A stretch of 64,000 nucleotides of DNA from Anisus vortex (GCA_949126835.1 OX421508.1:13594272-13658271), one strand, 5' to 3'; shown: positions 22,407 through 34,650, counted from the first letter of the stretch. Numbers and translations are program-made. The notes: generated from the sequence alone by a model not told the origin.

Positions 22407-24779
22407 ATTTTGTTTATGGTTAAAAAAAAACAAAAGTTCAGATTCTATTCCGTAGGATTAGTCTTGCCACAGTCCATACTTGCAGTTTATTTATAGAACA
22501 ATTTTCTGTATAAATAGTAATACACTTCTTAAGTCAAACCCCTATGTATATATAGTTGATATATGAACACGTAGATACTTGACAATTACAGTGGAATAGG
22601 TGAAAACAATAGTCTATCCTTTAAAGTTGTAAAACTCAGAAGCAACTTTATTCATATGAAAATATAGTAGGTAAATCCAAATGCAGACTATAAACAATGA
22701 TCCATATATTATATATAGATCTAGTTATTAACGACTGTCCCCAGAATAAAATGATATGACAAAAAAATTGAAAACTAATACTACTTTAAAAAATGATCTG
22801 CTCATTGCAGCGTTCGAAAAGGCAAAGAATCGTTAGATCGATTATTTTAGAAAATTCTTGAACATTTGTAATCGAATACGATTGAGGCTGATGAAATTAT
22901 ATCATCAAATAATAAAATTTGATAAATCATGCCATACAGGGGTACATTATTTTAGTATCGATATTCGTAGTCCGGACATGACAATGGGAGATAAATTTCG
23001 CAACTAAGTGTGAAGTAGAATGTCTAGACAGCGTGCAAAACTTGAATATTGCAAAATTCAAAATTTAAAAATCAAAATATCAATAGATTAGTAAAACGTA
23101 AAAAAAAATAATTTAAAGAAAGTTTTGCTAAAATCCTCGAAATGTAAACAAATGGGGGGGGGGGCACCTAGTTAATCCCATCCCTACTCCCCCTCGTGGC
23201 TACGCCTGAGAGTTTTACTTAATTTAAAATCTATCATTTGACAAGTTTGAAAATGAAATAAAATAATTTATATACATAAAATCCAGGGTATAAAATTGTG
23301 TTAGTTATTAGGTGTGTGTGGGGGGAGGGGAGTAAAAATCTTGACATACTTTTATAATGGGGGACTCTAAAAGTTTGACAATTATTGACAGGCTGAAGGG
23401 GGAGAGTAACAATGGCCTAAATATTGTTGACGTAATTAATGGATGTTCTTTACTATAAGTGGAATATTGCTGCATTTTGTTTACATTTTGTTGTAGGATT
23501 TATATTTCTTTCCCCGATCACCCAGACCATAAACATTCTGCTAATACTTCATGTACACAAACATAAACAATCTGCTAATATTTCATGTGCGTAAACATAA
23601 ACAATCTGCAATCTAGGTAAAGAACAACTGCTTTTAACGTAAAAAAAACAAAACTACAACTAACCTTATATGGTCTCTTGTCCTTAAGAGGGCGACTTTT
23701 GCTGCTTCCACACCCCATCATGCAATTTGCTTATTTTCTTTCAGCTCATTTATTCCAAATTAGTTCAATATATTTCTGTAAAAATGTTTTTTAAAAACTA
23801 TTCATAGGTTTTTTTCTGACGAATGCTATTAATAATAAATTATGAATCAATACCCTTTGTCTGGCTTTCCTATCCATGGTGAGTATTTGTTCCTGTGACC
23901 ATTAAGGTTAAAATATGCAATAATAATAATAGTAATAACTAGAAAAATATCACTTTTCCTTTTTTATTTGTTTGTTTGTTTGGTCTGGTGCACTATCGAA
24001 CAACTAACTTTGTATCATATTTACATAAACGAATGTTATGGCTCCTGTGTGTTGTTATGCAGGTTTGGTCTTTGTATAAAAATGAACTTTTTTGATTTCA
24101 TTATCCACTTACTGGCACGTGTTAAAGTTAAAGCGAGGAGATATTTCGTTTAGTGTGGTGATATAATGAAATAATTGTGAACACAACTGTGAAAGATCTG
24201 TGTCTATCTGTCGCACAATAGAATAACTACTCTACAGAGAATATCGTGAGTGCTGTTTCGATTGTATTAAATTCTGCAGACCCCAACTCAATAAACGTAC
24301 GAAAATTCATTAATCAGTTCATTATACCCAGGCAGTGCTGACGTTGTTTATGTCTGGAGTATAAGTCTTTAACCACTCCCAGCTCATTATTGACAGATTC
24401 GCTGGGTGAGCCGACAACTTCAAATACGTCTGTAAACTTATAAGATAAACTAAACTAATAATACTACACTTATGACAATATTCATTTCTTAAAAGGAAAG
24501 TTTAAGAAAAATTTTGGTTTCACTTTAAAAATGCCTGTGCAACTTTGTATAGTTTTTCGGCGCAAAGCTAGAGAAAAAAAATTATGCGCTAAGATTATTT
24601 TTAGAACAATTCATACGGAGTAAGGAGATATTTTTGAGATTTGCGACACAGATATTTTTCTGTACGTTTCATTTGCAGGAGTCAATCAATTATTTAATTA
24701 CATGATGGTAAATTTAGTTTGCAAATAAAGGGAGTATAATAAAAACTTCGTTTTTATGGTTTTCTTGTTACTTCCTTTA
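22407..24779. other. AT-rich intergenic sequence
   Basis: It contains a G-run plus hAT-like end (GGCTACGCC) near 23153-23208, a threefold approximately 31-bp tandem repeat ATAAACAATCTGCTAATATT at 23528-23618, and the dispersed repeat copy at 23987. No gene is supported. Confidence 0.4.
23987..24051 (+). repeat. Dispersed repeat, copy B
   Basis: Second copy of the segment at 21999-22065, with a few substitutions and one inserted T. Neither copy shows recognisable termini. Confidence 0.75.
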
Positions 24780-24795
24780 TTTTAAGTTGCAATTT

Positions 24796-25080
24796 CTGTC
24801 TGTCTGTCTGTCTGGTTGCAATCGTCGTGCAAGAATTGGCTTCGATTTTTCGACCACTTCCCGTTGTCCAATCGAGCTGAAATTTGGACAGCAGACTTAG
24901 GGCGACTAACAATACATTCTATCATTCTTGTTATAACGCATTTGTATGACACTATTACACCTTACAAAGCTGTGATTACAGCATTTTATGTCGTTCTAAA
25001 TTGTGATAATATTGACTTTCCATTATTTTAAAAACAGGAATTATTAAAGAAGCCCTTTAGAAATCAACTTTATTACAATG
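24796..25080 (+). repeat. (CTGT)n followed by a repeat-like block
   Basis: Five CTGT tetramers precede GTTGCAATCGTCGTGCAAGA and then CCAATCGAGCTGAAATTTGG. The latter type of phrase is common at the 5' part of Helitron-like repeats in invertebrates, by my recollection. The frame at 24816-25031 is most likely incidental. Confidence 0.3.
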
Positions 25081-25129
25081 TGTAGTATAGCTTCTTTGAG
25101 CTTAATATAAGGCTTCAATCGTCGTTTCG

Positions 25130-25185
25130 AAAGGATGCCCGTTTATTTATTTATTTATTTTTTTTTTTATTATTTTTTTTTTTTT
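25130..25185 (+). repeat. Poly-T/TTTA low-complexity tract
   Basis: Four ATTT units pass into a nearly pure T tract of about 30 bases. Confidence 0.9.
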
Positions 25186-25454
25186 TGTTGTGATTCCTAA
25201 TTCTTTTTTTGTGTGATTCCTAATTCTTTTTTGTTAGGGGTTGTCGTGGAGGAATAATGCATGTCTCATCACTCATCAGTGAAAAAAAAACCGGGTCAAC
25301 CTGGTGCTACGTCAAACATAGCAATTTAATTTCACCCAAACCTAGTTAATTTCCCGACTTATTAGTAGGCCTACTAACAAGTTAACGAAGAAGCAAAGAC
25401 TCAGCCAATCGAAACACATAAATTGCACCAGATTGACACGAAACAATAATTGTA

Positions 25455-25565
25455 GCAATATATATCTTATCTTATATATTACAGACGCTACTTCTATAAA
25501 GAAGATTATTGCGTCCTACTCTCATCCGTGGTCCGAGTCTAGTTTTGCATTTTTATTAATGGCAA
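25455..25565 (-). mobile_element. LINE 3'-tail fragment
   Basis: TATCTTATATATTACAGACG, then TTCTATAAAGAAGATTATTG and CGTCCTACTCTCATCCGTGG, matches the tail at 26478 almost base for base, then is lost after TTTTTATTAATG. It is a severely 5'-truncated copy on the minus strand. Confidence 0.75.
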
Positions 25566-25890
25566 AATTAAATAGGTCGATAAAAATTTAAAAATAAATA
25601 TTGTCATCGGGTAAAAAAAAGGCAAGTCTTTTTACTTGACAAAAATCTAAATTGCCCGGAGTTGCTCGTAGATATACAACCTTATGTTTTTTTAAAGTAA
25701 TATCTTAAAGTAAAAAAAAATGTTGAAAAAAAAAGGGTATAGACTAACTGGAGAATCAAACCCGTTAACCACTTAGTTAGCGAAGACACATGTGCTAAGT
25801 CAAATTGCAAAGGTAAAATATGAGGCAATAAGGTAACGTGTCTTAAAAAATAACAATTTTGATGGGTTAAACACACACACAAAGCATTAT

Positions 25891-25895
<5 letters not shown>

Positions 25896-25931
<36 letters not shown>
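25896..25931. repeat. (TA)n microsatellite
   Basis: About 18 TA dinucleotides. Confidence 0.95.
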
Positions 25932-25935
<4 letters not shown>

Positions 25936-26477
25936 AGGGGGTGCAAAAGTAGGTATACAATGATAAAAAAAAAAGAGAAAACACGTACATATTGCTCACT
26001 GCACTTATTATATAAACAAACGTGTTAACATTATAAGAAGCATGTTTAAAAAGAAACAAAGAAACACATGTAATAAGGAGCCCTAATCCCTCAGGTACTA
26101 GAATTGCTTGCCGTCAGCGTTCACATACTACTCTAATCGAGTAGGAACACTCATGCACACTCAACACCAAAGGTCTTTATCAATATAAATTTCCTCGAGG
26201 TGTGTACATCTTCAGTCCTGCATCTCCTGTACGATTCATCAGGCGCCCCAATGATCTGCGCTCAATACCAAGTTCAGATGAGGCCATGTGTTTCGATTTC
26301 TGTGGGCTTTGAGTGAATGCATGAGCAACTTCGAATTCATTTTCTTGTGTGGTCATAGCAATTGGTCGACCACTTCTCGGTGCGTTGTGGATATTCCCTG
26401 TCCGTTCAAATTTGTCACGTAGTCGATAAATCGTAAGCTTTGTTGGGAGAATTGCTGCAAAGGTTTCTATCCACTCT
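25932..26477 (-). mobile_element. Tc1/mariner-like remnant with N-terminal transposase domain
   Basis: A minus-strand frame (26477 down to 26180) encodes a helix-turn-helix region. It contains LTIYRLRDKFERTG, then NAPRSGRPIAMTT, QSPQKSKHMASSELG and RRSLGRLMNRTG, typical of the paired HTH domain of mariner-type transposases (DUF4817-like). It ends before any DDE catalytic residue. Near 25938, GGTGCAAAAGTAGGTATACA resembles a mariner terminus. The transposase N-terminus is cut by the LINE tail at 26478, and the catalytic part is deleted or unrecognisable. The relic cannot move itself. Confidence 0.55.
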
Positions 26478-27000
26478 TCTCTTATCTTATACATTACAGA
26501 CGCTCCTTCTATAAAGTAGATTATTGCGCCCTACGCTCATCCGTGATCCGAGTCTAGTATTGCGTTTTTATTAATGTTTTAAATGATGTTAAGTTATTGG
26601 TTTTCCTGGTCTGTTCAGGCAACCCATTCCATGCCCGAATGCCACTCGGGAAGAAAGAGTTTTTATATGTATTTGTTCTCGCATAAGGGACAAGGAAAGT
26701 GTGTTTGTCTTTATGTTTATCTGAGCTTTGCAACAGGTTGTTATTGGGTTGTATTTTAAAATTAGATTTTAATGTCTTATGTATTATTACTACTTTACTC
26801 TTTGCCCTTCTGTCCTCTAGTGTTTCTAAGTTTAGTGATTTGACTATTGGTGTTACTCTTGTCAATGGGGAATATTCACTAGTTATGAACCTTGCAGCTC
26901 TTTTTTTAATTTGTTCTCATTTTTTAATGTTTTTTTTAGTTGATGGGTCGCATACAGACGCGTTCACTATTTCATGTCTTCCAGTATTGTTTTAATATCC
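26478..27000 (-). pseudogene. LINE (jockey/CR1-type) 3' end with RT C-terminal coding region
   Basis: From about 26995 downward the minus strand encodes a segment with KKNIKK, RAARFITSEYSPLTRVTPIV and SLNLETLEDRRAKSK, then ARTNTYKNSFFPSGIRAWNG and LPEQTRKT. This is the characteristic C-terminus of LINE reverse transcriptases of the jockey/CR1 group. In-frame stops occur upstream of RAARF (for example after LEDMK). The frame ends at 26554, and the 3' UTR ends in a CTGTAATGTATAAGATAAG-type tail at 26478. Partial tails of the same family occur at 10821, 11331 and 25455, all on this strand. This is the longest copy in the window, but it is still 5'-truncated. Confidence 0.8.
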
Positions 27001-27151
27001 ATTTGGGCTGTTCGTCTGTCAAATTGCCGGCCATGGTTAAATTGTCAATTTAAATAAACCCGAAATAAATAAACGGAAGATCTCCCGAGATCTCAAACCA
27101 AATGAGAAATAGCCTGAACTATGTAAATTATCACGGAAGTTTTTGTCAGCA

Positions 27152-27855
27152 ATGCCCGGTAAAGACTCTATAGATAATAATAAATGTATTGATCTTTGTG
27201 ATACGTCACTTATAATGTCTGTTTTAAAACAACTGTGTAAAGATTCTTTGATTGTCACTAGAAGAGAGCTTAATGATTTTCTTGATAATGGTTATTTCAT
27301 CAACTTAGGTGATACTGAGTGTGAGCAGATCAGACATTGTTCATTCACTAATCTGATAGAAGAGAGCGCTTTTGGAGATTTAGATTTTGATGTAAATAAG
27401 ATAAAACATACTTCTCTACACAATATAGGTCTGCCACTCATTGCATCAAGAGAAATAAAACAGTACAGTTTTTAGGGGAAAAAAGTATAGGTCAGCAGAC
27501 AAAATTGTTTAGTACAGCTAGGAAATTATATAAAATAGAAAAGAAGGAGAGTAGCGCTGTGGAACAGCAGGCTAGACAAGATGTTAGGGCTACATTCTTA
27601 TTTAATCAAGATCGGAAGATAAATAAAGAACTTAAAGACATTGAAAAACGCTCTGTCCTTACAGGCAAACTTAAGATACATGGTGGGCCCTGTCAGTCAT
27701 CACAAGATATTGATGCTCTTTTAAAAAGATTAAATCTAAGAAAGAAATCCCAGGGTGCTATCAGGGAAATAGTAGAAAATGTAATTAGATTTCAAAAAAT
27801 AGTACTAGGACGTAAGAACTTGCAGTTTGGTCCTTTAGAAGTGATGGTGGGATGA
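27152..27855 (+). pseudogene. Unrecognised protein region split by a -1 shift
   Basis: Two consecutive open segments lie in adjacent frames. The first runs from ATG 27152 to TAG 27473-27475. The second is open across that stop in the -1 frame and ends at TGA 27853-27855. The change of frame coincides with a T5 run, so the stop follows a TTT codon directly. Segment one is mixed polar sequence with GLPLIASREIKQ near its end. Segment two is charged and probably helical: FSTARKLYKIEKKE, then GGPCQSSQDIDALLKRLNLR and VIRFQKIVLG. The latter pattern reminds me of C-terminal regions of uncharacterised animal proteins, but I cannot name the family. It could be a frameshifted pseudogene or use frameshifting. 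A 190-bp duplicated block and an AATAAA-rich tandem array follow, as if in a 3' UTR. Confidence 0.5.
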
Positions 27856-27994
27856 CTGAAAATGGAATTAGGTAAATAGATGTGATATTTTGTTCTAATG
27901 TTCATTACTTGTCCTTTATTGGCTGCGGTTTAATTGCAATTAATCATGAACTGCGTTTGTTTTATTTCTAGATTCTAAATTTTAATTTTAGTGA

Positions 27995-28325
27995 GCCACA
28001 TGTCGATTTCCCCCCTATGAATTGTTCTTTTATATATCAGCTTTGTCTGATAATGTTACAGTAGAATGCATTACATTTAATTTCCTTTGATGTATACATT
28101 GTGCATCCCAGTTACTTGGTTGATTTTCTCTGAAAAAAATTTTAATGTGTGAAAAAAATGTTTTATGTTGTTAAGAACTGATGGGTGTCATTTTTCCCCC
28201 CAAATGAATTGTTCGTATATATTTAGATTTGCCTGATAGTGTAACAATGGTATGCTTTAAATTTCCTTTCTTTTGATGTATACATTGTACATCTCAGTTA
28301 CTTGGTTGAGTTTCTATGATTTTTT
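27995..28325 (+). repeat. Duplicated block of about 190 bp
   Basis: 27995-28135 and 28190-28325 share TGAATTGTTC, TTTGATGTATACATTGT and CAGTTACTTGGTTGA with moderate divergence. It lies just after the unrecognised ORF pair. Confidence 0.75.
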
Positions 28326-28457
28326 AAAAAAATATACCAAAATTGACTTTTTGTCTCCTTTGAATTTGTTTATGTAAAATCAAATATTTGCTCCTATTTG
28401 CATAAATAAATAAATAAATCTTTGCTTTAAATAAAGTGACAACCTTTAAATTTTTTT

Positions 28458-29006
28458 TAGTTTGTTCCATGTATTGTTAACTATCTATGCAATAAATTTG
28501 AGTTTGTTCTATGTATTGTTAACTATCTATGCAATAAATTTGAGTTTGTTCCATGTATTTTTTTTACTATCTATGCAATAAATTTGAGTTTGTTCTATGT
28601 ATTGGTAACTATCTAGACAATAAATTTGAGTTTGTTCTATGTATTGGTAACTATCTATGCAATAAATTTGAGTTGTTCTATGTATTGGTAACTATCTAGA
28701 CAATAAATTTGAGTTTGTTCTATGTATTGGTAACTATCTAGACAATAAATTTTGAGTTTGTTCTATGTATTGGTAACTATCTATGCAATACATTTGAGTT
28801 TGTTCTATGTATTGGTAACTATCTATGCAATAAATTTGAGTTTGTTCTATCTGTTGGTGACTATCTAGACAATAAATTTGAGTTTGTTATATGCATTGGT
28901 AACTATCTAGACAATAAATTTGAGTTTGTTCTATGTTTTGGTAACTATCTATGCAATAAATTTGAGTTTGTTCTATGTATTGGTAACTATCTATGCAATA
29001 AATTTA
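28458..29006 (+). repeat. 42-bp minisatellite carrying AATAAA in each unit
   Basis: About 13 units of GAGTTTGTTCTATGTATTGG plus TAACTATCTATGCAATAAATTT. Variants alternate between TATGCAATAAA and TAGACAATAAA. Nearly every copy carries the polyadenylation hexamer AATAAA and a T/G-rich stretch just downstream. The array therefore looks like a string of potential poly(A) sites on the plus strand. Confidence 0.95.
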
Positions 29007-29009
29007 AAA

Positions 29010-29798
29010 GTTGTGACTCAATTATTACAAAAGTTGGAGGCTGTCAAAAATGGACTTTTCACTGATTTAAAATTTTACACGATTCTGGGAATTTTAAAAT
29101 ATCAAAACTTTTTTATTATCAAAAAATACAGGGATAATATTTTTAGGTTTAAATTTTATTTCTAAAACTTCATTTCATAGTCTGAATAATATTCAATAGG
29201 CCTACCATTCCAGTCGTATATTTAAACGCATTCTCAATAAGGCAATAATAGGCTCTTTCTTAGGAACTAAGTAGGCCAAAGCCCTACATGGGCTGTAGCG
29301 CCATAGGGATGGGGACTTAGTCACTAAGTTGGCGAGCTAGTACAATGTTTAATTAAAATGTTAGGCTGTTGAGCGAGTGAGTGTGTTATACATACGCATG
29401 ACTAGTTTCCATTTTTTAAAATTTATTACATTTATTTTAAAAAGTAACAATTGTTGACGTCAACTTATCTTAATCTCTTAATCCCTCTCTCCCAAGTCAA
29501 CAATTGTCAAACAGTTTGTCCCTCCTCATATTTTGTTGACATAACTAATGGGCGACCCCTAGTATATTATTACATAAAGTTATTAACGTAAACACAAGTG
29601 GCATACTATAGGACATACTATTTTTTTTCCTTTTTTTTATTTTTGTTGTTAAGGCACGAGTCCTCATTTAAAAGAAAAGAAAGTTCAGTATAAATTAGTT
29701 GCCATATATTTTCATAGAAAGAACAACCTGCAATTATATCTACTTCTGTTAGCCTACTCTTCTGTTGATTATTGTTTTTAGCTTACTATCATATCTAC
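29010..29798. other. AT-rich sequence, no gene
   Basis: No exon or repeat boundaries recognised. A/T-rich, with short runs. Confidence 0.4.
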
Positions 29799-31687
29799 TA
29801 TATATATAAATCTCAAAAGGAATATGTATGTATGTGGCTGGCTGGCTGGCTGGGTATGTACATACCGCATAATCTTTTTAAATACTGGACATAAAAACGT
29901 AAAATTTGCTACAATTATTCTTTGCGTTACGGCGGTGAACACTGTCAAGGTTTTAAAAAAATTAAAATGACCGCAGTGGTCAGTTTGGTCAAAAAACGCG
30001 AATAAAACGACATATTTTGGGTTCATGTTAAAATTGCCGTTCCAACTTTTTATAGTTTTTCGAATGATCGCGCTAAAAAAATAAAAAAAAGGATGGCGTT
30101 GAGATTTTTTTCAGGATGACGTCATCAAAGTTTGCGCAGAGATAGCTAGCCGGCTTTTCGTTATGACGTCATCAAATTTTGCGTATTCATTTAAAATTAA
30201 CTTTGCTTCAACCTTTGCTAATGTACTTTATGAATGAATAGAACAAAATATATTCACGTTTTAATTTGCGTCGTAATTTATAGCGGGATATTTTTAAATT
30301 GTTATAATGGGTAATGATTAATGGTTTTAATGGGTATCTTACGTTGTATCTGGCAAATATAAAATTCCTTCACGTTTTTATTCGTGTTGTACATGTCCAC
30401 AGAATAGGTATAAAACAGAATGCGCAATCGCATTTTATTTCTGTTTTGGGCAGTAATACCGACGCCATACTAAGCTTATTTAAACGCAGCGGTCCTGGTT
30501 ACACTCTATATTTATGCTTATTTAGCCTACAACGTCCTTTTCTTCAAATCTACAAGTTCGAACACCCAAAGCTAATATTTCAGGCAAAATGTGCATAAAC
30601 GGTTGTGTAATAAACTACAACAATGATGCGAAAACGACTGATTATCGTAAAAAAGAGCATGTCAAACTGCATGGCTTTCCTGACTCCATAAAGGATAAAC
30701 AACAGCATAAACAACCTCATATTAACTCATTATGAATTATATGCCTATTCCCCTTCATAATTTTAAAAGTTTATTTTGGTTTAAAAAGTATATATATTTA
30801 TGTACCGGTAGCCGCAGCAATTTAGTTACCGGTACCGAGCTACGACTAAGCCATTTTTTTTTTCAAATCAGTACCGGGTAATAAATATTTTTACATCATA
30901 TTGGCCTAATCATATAATGTTCAAAACAAAATGGGTAATTAAGTCAAATTTATATAAAAGTAAGCCTATAATGAAAGATAATGTAGGCCCTATATATATT
31001 GTATATATTTATGGCAGACGTAAATATCATTTCTCATTTTACTATAGTAGCGTCTCTAGCGACCGCTGCATTGCGGAAAATGGTAACTTTTAGTAAGTGC
31101 GTATATAGGGATTGTGCATTCTGTTCTATACCTATTCTGTGTATACGTCTTATAAACTTTGTAGCGGGAAATTTTTCAATTGCCAGGCAATGTTTAAATT
31201 GCCGAGCTCAACGTTTTAAAGTTTTAATTTGTATCGTATACGTCTTATAAACTATGTAGCGGGAAATTTTTATATTGCCGGGCAATGTTTAAATTTGCCG
31301 GACCAACTTTTTAAAGTTTTAATTCATGTCGTATACGTTGTATAAACTATGATTCATATCGGTTTCAGTTGTTATTGTTTTTCCTGTTGAATTTAAAATT
31401 TAATTCTAAGTTTGCTTCCAAAGCAACAATTCACAAAATTCGATCATAGTGGTCATACTTTGAGCAAGAAATAAAAAAAAATATTATTATTTGTTTTTCC
31501 TTTTTAGTTGTATATTGAATTGGTGTATAATAAAGTGTGCAAAACAAAAATAAATTTAAAAAATACTGACCACAAAAAAAAAACATACTACTTTATGTAT
31601 GGTGCAAAAACAAAACTAAAAAACTATAATGTGTCAAGCATATTCTAAAAAAAAGCCCGTTCGAAGAATCGGGCACATAACGGCTTG
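29799..31687 (+). mobile_element. Helitron-like tandem unit 1
   Basis: It starts at TATATATATAAATCTCAAAA and ends ACATAACGGCTTG, directly joined to a second unit of the same kind. A 3' hairpin (GCCCGTTC-GAA-GAATCGGGC, 31655-31674) lies 13 nt before the end, as in Helitrons, although the last four bases are CTTG rather than CTRR. There is no terminal inverted repeat and no target duplication. (GGCT)n follows the start. Inside, 30398-30429 and 31110-31141 are inverted near-identical 32-mers. Repeated motifs of the type GTTTTAATT...GTCGTA...TATAGCGGGA...TTTAAATTG occur in tandem. No Rep/helicase is encoded, and the open frames are incidental. Relative to unit 2 it lacks about 170 bp near 31430. 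Confidence 0.6.
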
Positions 31688-33725
31688 TATATATATAAAT
31701 CTCAAAAGGAATATGTGGCTGGCTGGCTGGCTGGCTGGCTGTCTGGGTATGTACATACCGCATAATCTTTTTAAATACTGGACATAAAAACGTGAAATTT
31801 GCTACAAATATTCTTTGCGTTACGGCGGTGAACACTGTCAAGGTTTTAAAAAAATTAAAATGACCACAGTGGTCAGTTTGGTCAAAAAACGCGAATAAAA
31901 CGACATATTTTGGGTTCATGTTCAAATTGCCGTTCCAACTTTTTATAGTTTTTCGATCGATCGCGCTAAAAAAATTAAAAAAAGGATGGCGTTGAGATTT
32001 TTTTTAGGATGACGTCATCAAAGTTTGCGCAGAGATAGCTAGCCGGCTTTTCGTTATGACGTCATCAAATTTTGCGTATTCATTTAAAATTAACTTTGCT
32101 TCAATGTTTGCTAATGTATTTTATGAATGAATAGAACAAAATATATTCACGTTTTAATTTGCGTCGTAATTTATAGCGGGATATTTTTAAATTGTTATAA
32201 TGGGTAATGATTAATGGTTTTAATGGGTATCTTACGTTGTATCTGGCAAATACAAAATTCCTTCACGTTTTTATTCGTGTTGTATATGTCCACAGAATAG
32301 GTATAAAACAGAATGCGCAATCGCATTATATTTCTGTTTTGAGCAGTAATACCGACGCCGTACTAAGCTTATTTAAACGCAGCGGTCCTGGTTACACTCT
32401 ATATTTATGCTTATTTAGCCTACAACGTCCTTTTCTTCAAATCTACAAGTTCGAACACCCAAAGCTAATATTTCAGGAAAATGTGCATAAACGGTTGTGT
32501 AAAAAACTATCGTAAAAAAGAGCATGTCAAACTGCATGGCTTTCCTGACTCCATAAAGGATAAACAACAACATAAACAACCTCATATTAACTCATTATGA
32601 ATTATATGCCTATTTCCCTTCATAATTTTAAAAGTTTATTTTGGTTTAAAAAGTATATATATTTATGTACCGGTAGCCGCAGCAATTTAGTTACCGGTAC
32701 CGAGCTACGTCTAAGCCATTTTTTTTTCAAATCAGTACCGGGTAATAAATATTTTTACATCATATTGGCTTAATCATATAATGTTCAAAACAAAATGGGT
32801 AATTAAGTCAAATTTATATAAAAGTAAGCCTATAATGAGAGATAATGTAGGCCCTATATATATTGTATATATTTATGGCAGACGTAGATATCATTTCTCA
32901 TTTTACTATAGTAGCGTCTCTAGCGACCGCTGCATTGCGGAAAATGGTAACTTTAAGTGAGTGCGTATATAGGGATTGTGCATTGTGTTCTATACCTATT
33001 CTGTGTATACGTCTTATAAACTTTGTAGCGGGAAATTGTTCAATTGCCAGGCAATGTTTAAATTGCCGAGCTCAACGTTTTAAAGTTTTAATTTGTATCG
33101 TATACGTCTTATAAACTATGTAGCGGGAAATTTTTATATTGCCGGGCAATGTTTAAATTTGCCGGACCAACTTTTTAAAGTTTTAATTCATGTCGTATAC
33201 GTTGTATAAACTATCATTAACTATGATTCATATCGTTTTCAGTTGTTATTGTTTTTCCTGTTGAATTTAAAAATTAATTCTAAGTTTGCTTCCAAAGCAA
33301 CAATAAATAAATAGCAAATAACACCAACAAAAACAAAAAAAAATAATATTGATCTACGACTAATGTTGTAGCAAAAAAATATATCAAACAATCATTTTCG
33401 AATTAACAGTACTTTTTAAAAGACATGTGAGTTCTGTTTTACAGAAAGAGTTTAATTACCCAATAAACTCACAAAATTCGATCATAGTGGTCATACTTTG
33501 AGCAAGAAATAAAAAAAAATAATTATTATTTGTTTTTCCTTTTTAGTTGTATATTGAATTGGTGTATAATAAAGTGTGCAAAACAAAAATAAATTAAAAA
33601 AATACTGACCACAAAAAAAAATATACTACTTTATGTATGTTGCAAAAACAAAACTAAAAAACTATAATGTGTCAAGCATATTCTTAAAAAAAGCCCGTTC
33701 GAAGAATCGGGCACATAACGGCTTG
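31688..33725 (+). mobile_element. Helitron-like tandem unit 2
   Basis: Head-to-tail with unit 1 and, by eye, more than 95% identical outside indels. It keeps the TATATATATAAATCTC start, the (GGCT)n tract, the 32-mer inverted pair (32291-32322 and about 32974-33005), the 3' hairpin at 33693-33712 and the ACATAACGGCTTG end. A roughly 170-bp stretch around 33305-33470 is present here but absent from unit 1, while unit 1 has about 25 bp near 30620 not found here. Confidence 0.6.
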
Positions 33726-34650
33726 TACACTATAAACGTTCAATGGACGAAAAACAACAAAATGGATTTCAAACGATCCCCAACATACAAAACACATAAA
33801 TAAGCCAGAAAGAAAACGCCTTGAATTTGAAAAGCCTATTGGTATTTTATAAACTTAAAAGAAAAGTGTATAATTTTAACTTACAGTAGAAGTGGAAAAA
33901 CATAACGAATGCCATCGTAATTCTCCTGTGCAGAGAACTAGACCTTCACTTGACTACGGAATGATCTTTACAATATAAACATCCGTATGTTTTAAAGGGA
34001 ATGGAACTAGTTTCTGACAAGCTTAAAATGAAAAATGAGAAACACGTTTATTTCAAAACTGCCGTGTTGATAAATCAATAAATGCGGCTGATGCTAAGAC
34101 AACGAGGTAAGTGGCCAGAGAAACTTTACATTTTATTGGTTGTTTTTCTCTCCTTTTTTCTTCTCATTTTTATTTTTATATTTTCTCGCGTCGGTTCTCT
34201 TTTTCATTGATTCTTCAACCTCTTTATGTAACTTTTTTCCTCGGGGTTCCCTATAGTGTTTTCCCCTTGTTAATTTTAGCCTTTTTTCTTTGGTCATTGT
34301 TAATTTATTTATGCTTTTTTTAAAAAATTTACTTATTCTCCAAATAGTTCTTCTTTTGTTACTTTACCAATGTATTTCTTTTCTATTGTCTTTTTTTTTA
34401 AATGCTTGTACATTTTTTTTAAGCGATCTTATTTATTTTGTCATGTTTTTTTTATTCTTCTCAGATTCTATTGGGTAAATCTATGTCTCCATCACCTTAT
34501 AATAAGTCTTATTAAAAATATTGTTCTAGTTTTGTTTGTAACCGTATTTATTACTGGTGAAAATCTTCTCCTAAAACTACAATTAATTATTTCTATTGAG
34601 ACTATAGTTTAGCAGCAATAAAATATTACTTTAGCAAATTGTGTTCTTTG
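33726..34650. other. Pyrimidine-rich intergenic stretch
   Basis: 34130-34480 is very T-rich on the plus strand, giving hydrophobic chance frames. I find no signal for a real gene. Confidence 0.4.

Noticed and set aside
27450..27500. A short intron joining the two unidentified ORF halves
   Set aside because: No GT-AG pair of plausible intron length lies between the frames, and the open segments overlap, so a frameshift explains the change better.
30314..33114. Paired frames of 83-110 residues repeated in the two Helitron-like units
   Set aside because: They recur only because the unit is duplicated. The translated sequences have no domain features and no Rep/helicase motifs.
29799..33725. 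Long terminal repeats of one retroelement
   Set aside because: The two 1.9-2.0 kb units are directly adjacent with no interior, have no TG...CA ends and no primer-binding site.
34111..34612. Hydrophobic frames resembling membrane proteins
   Set aside because: The DNA is simply T-rich, so Phe/Leu-rich frames are expected. No exon signals were seen.
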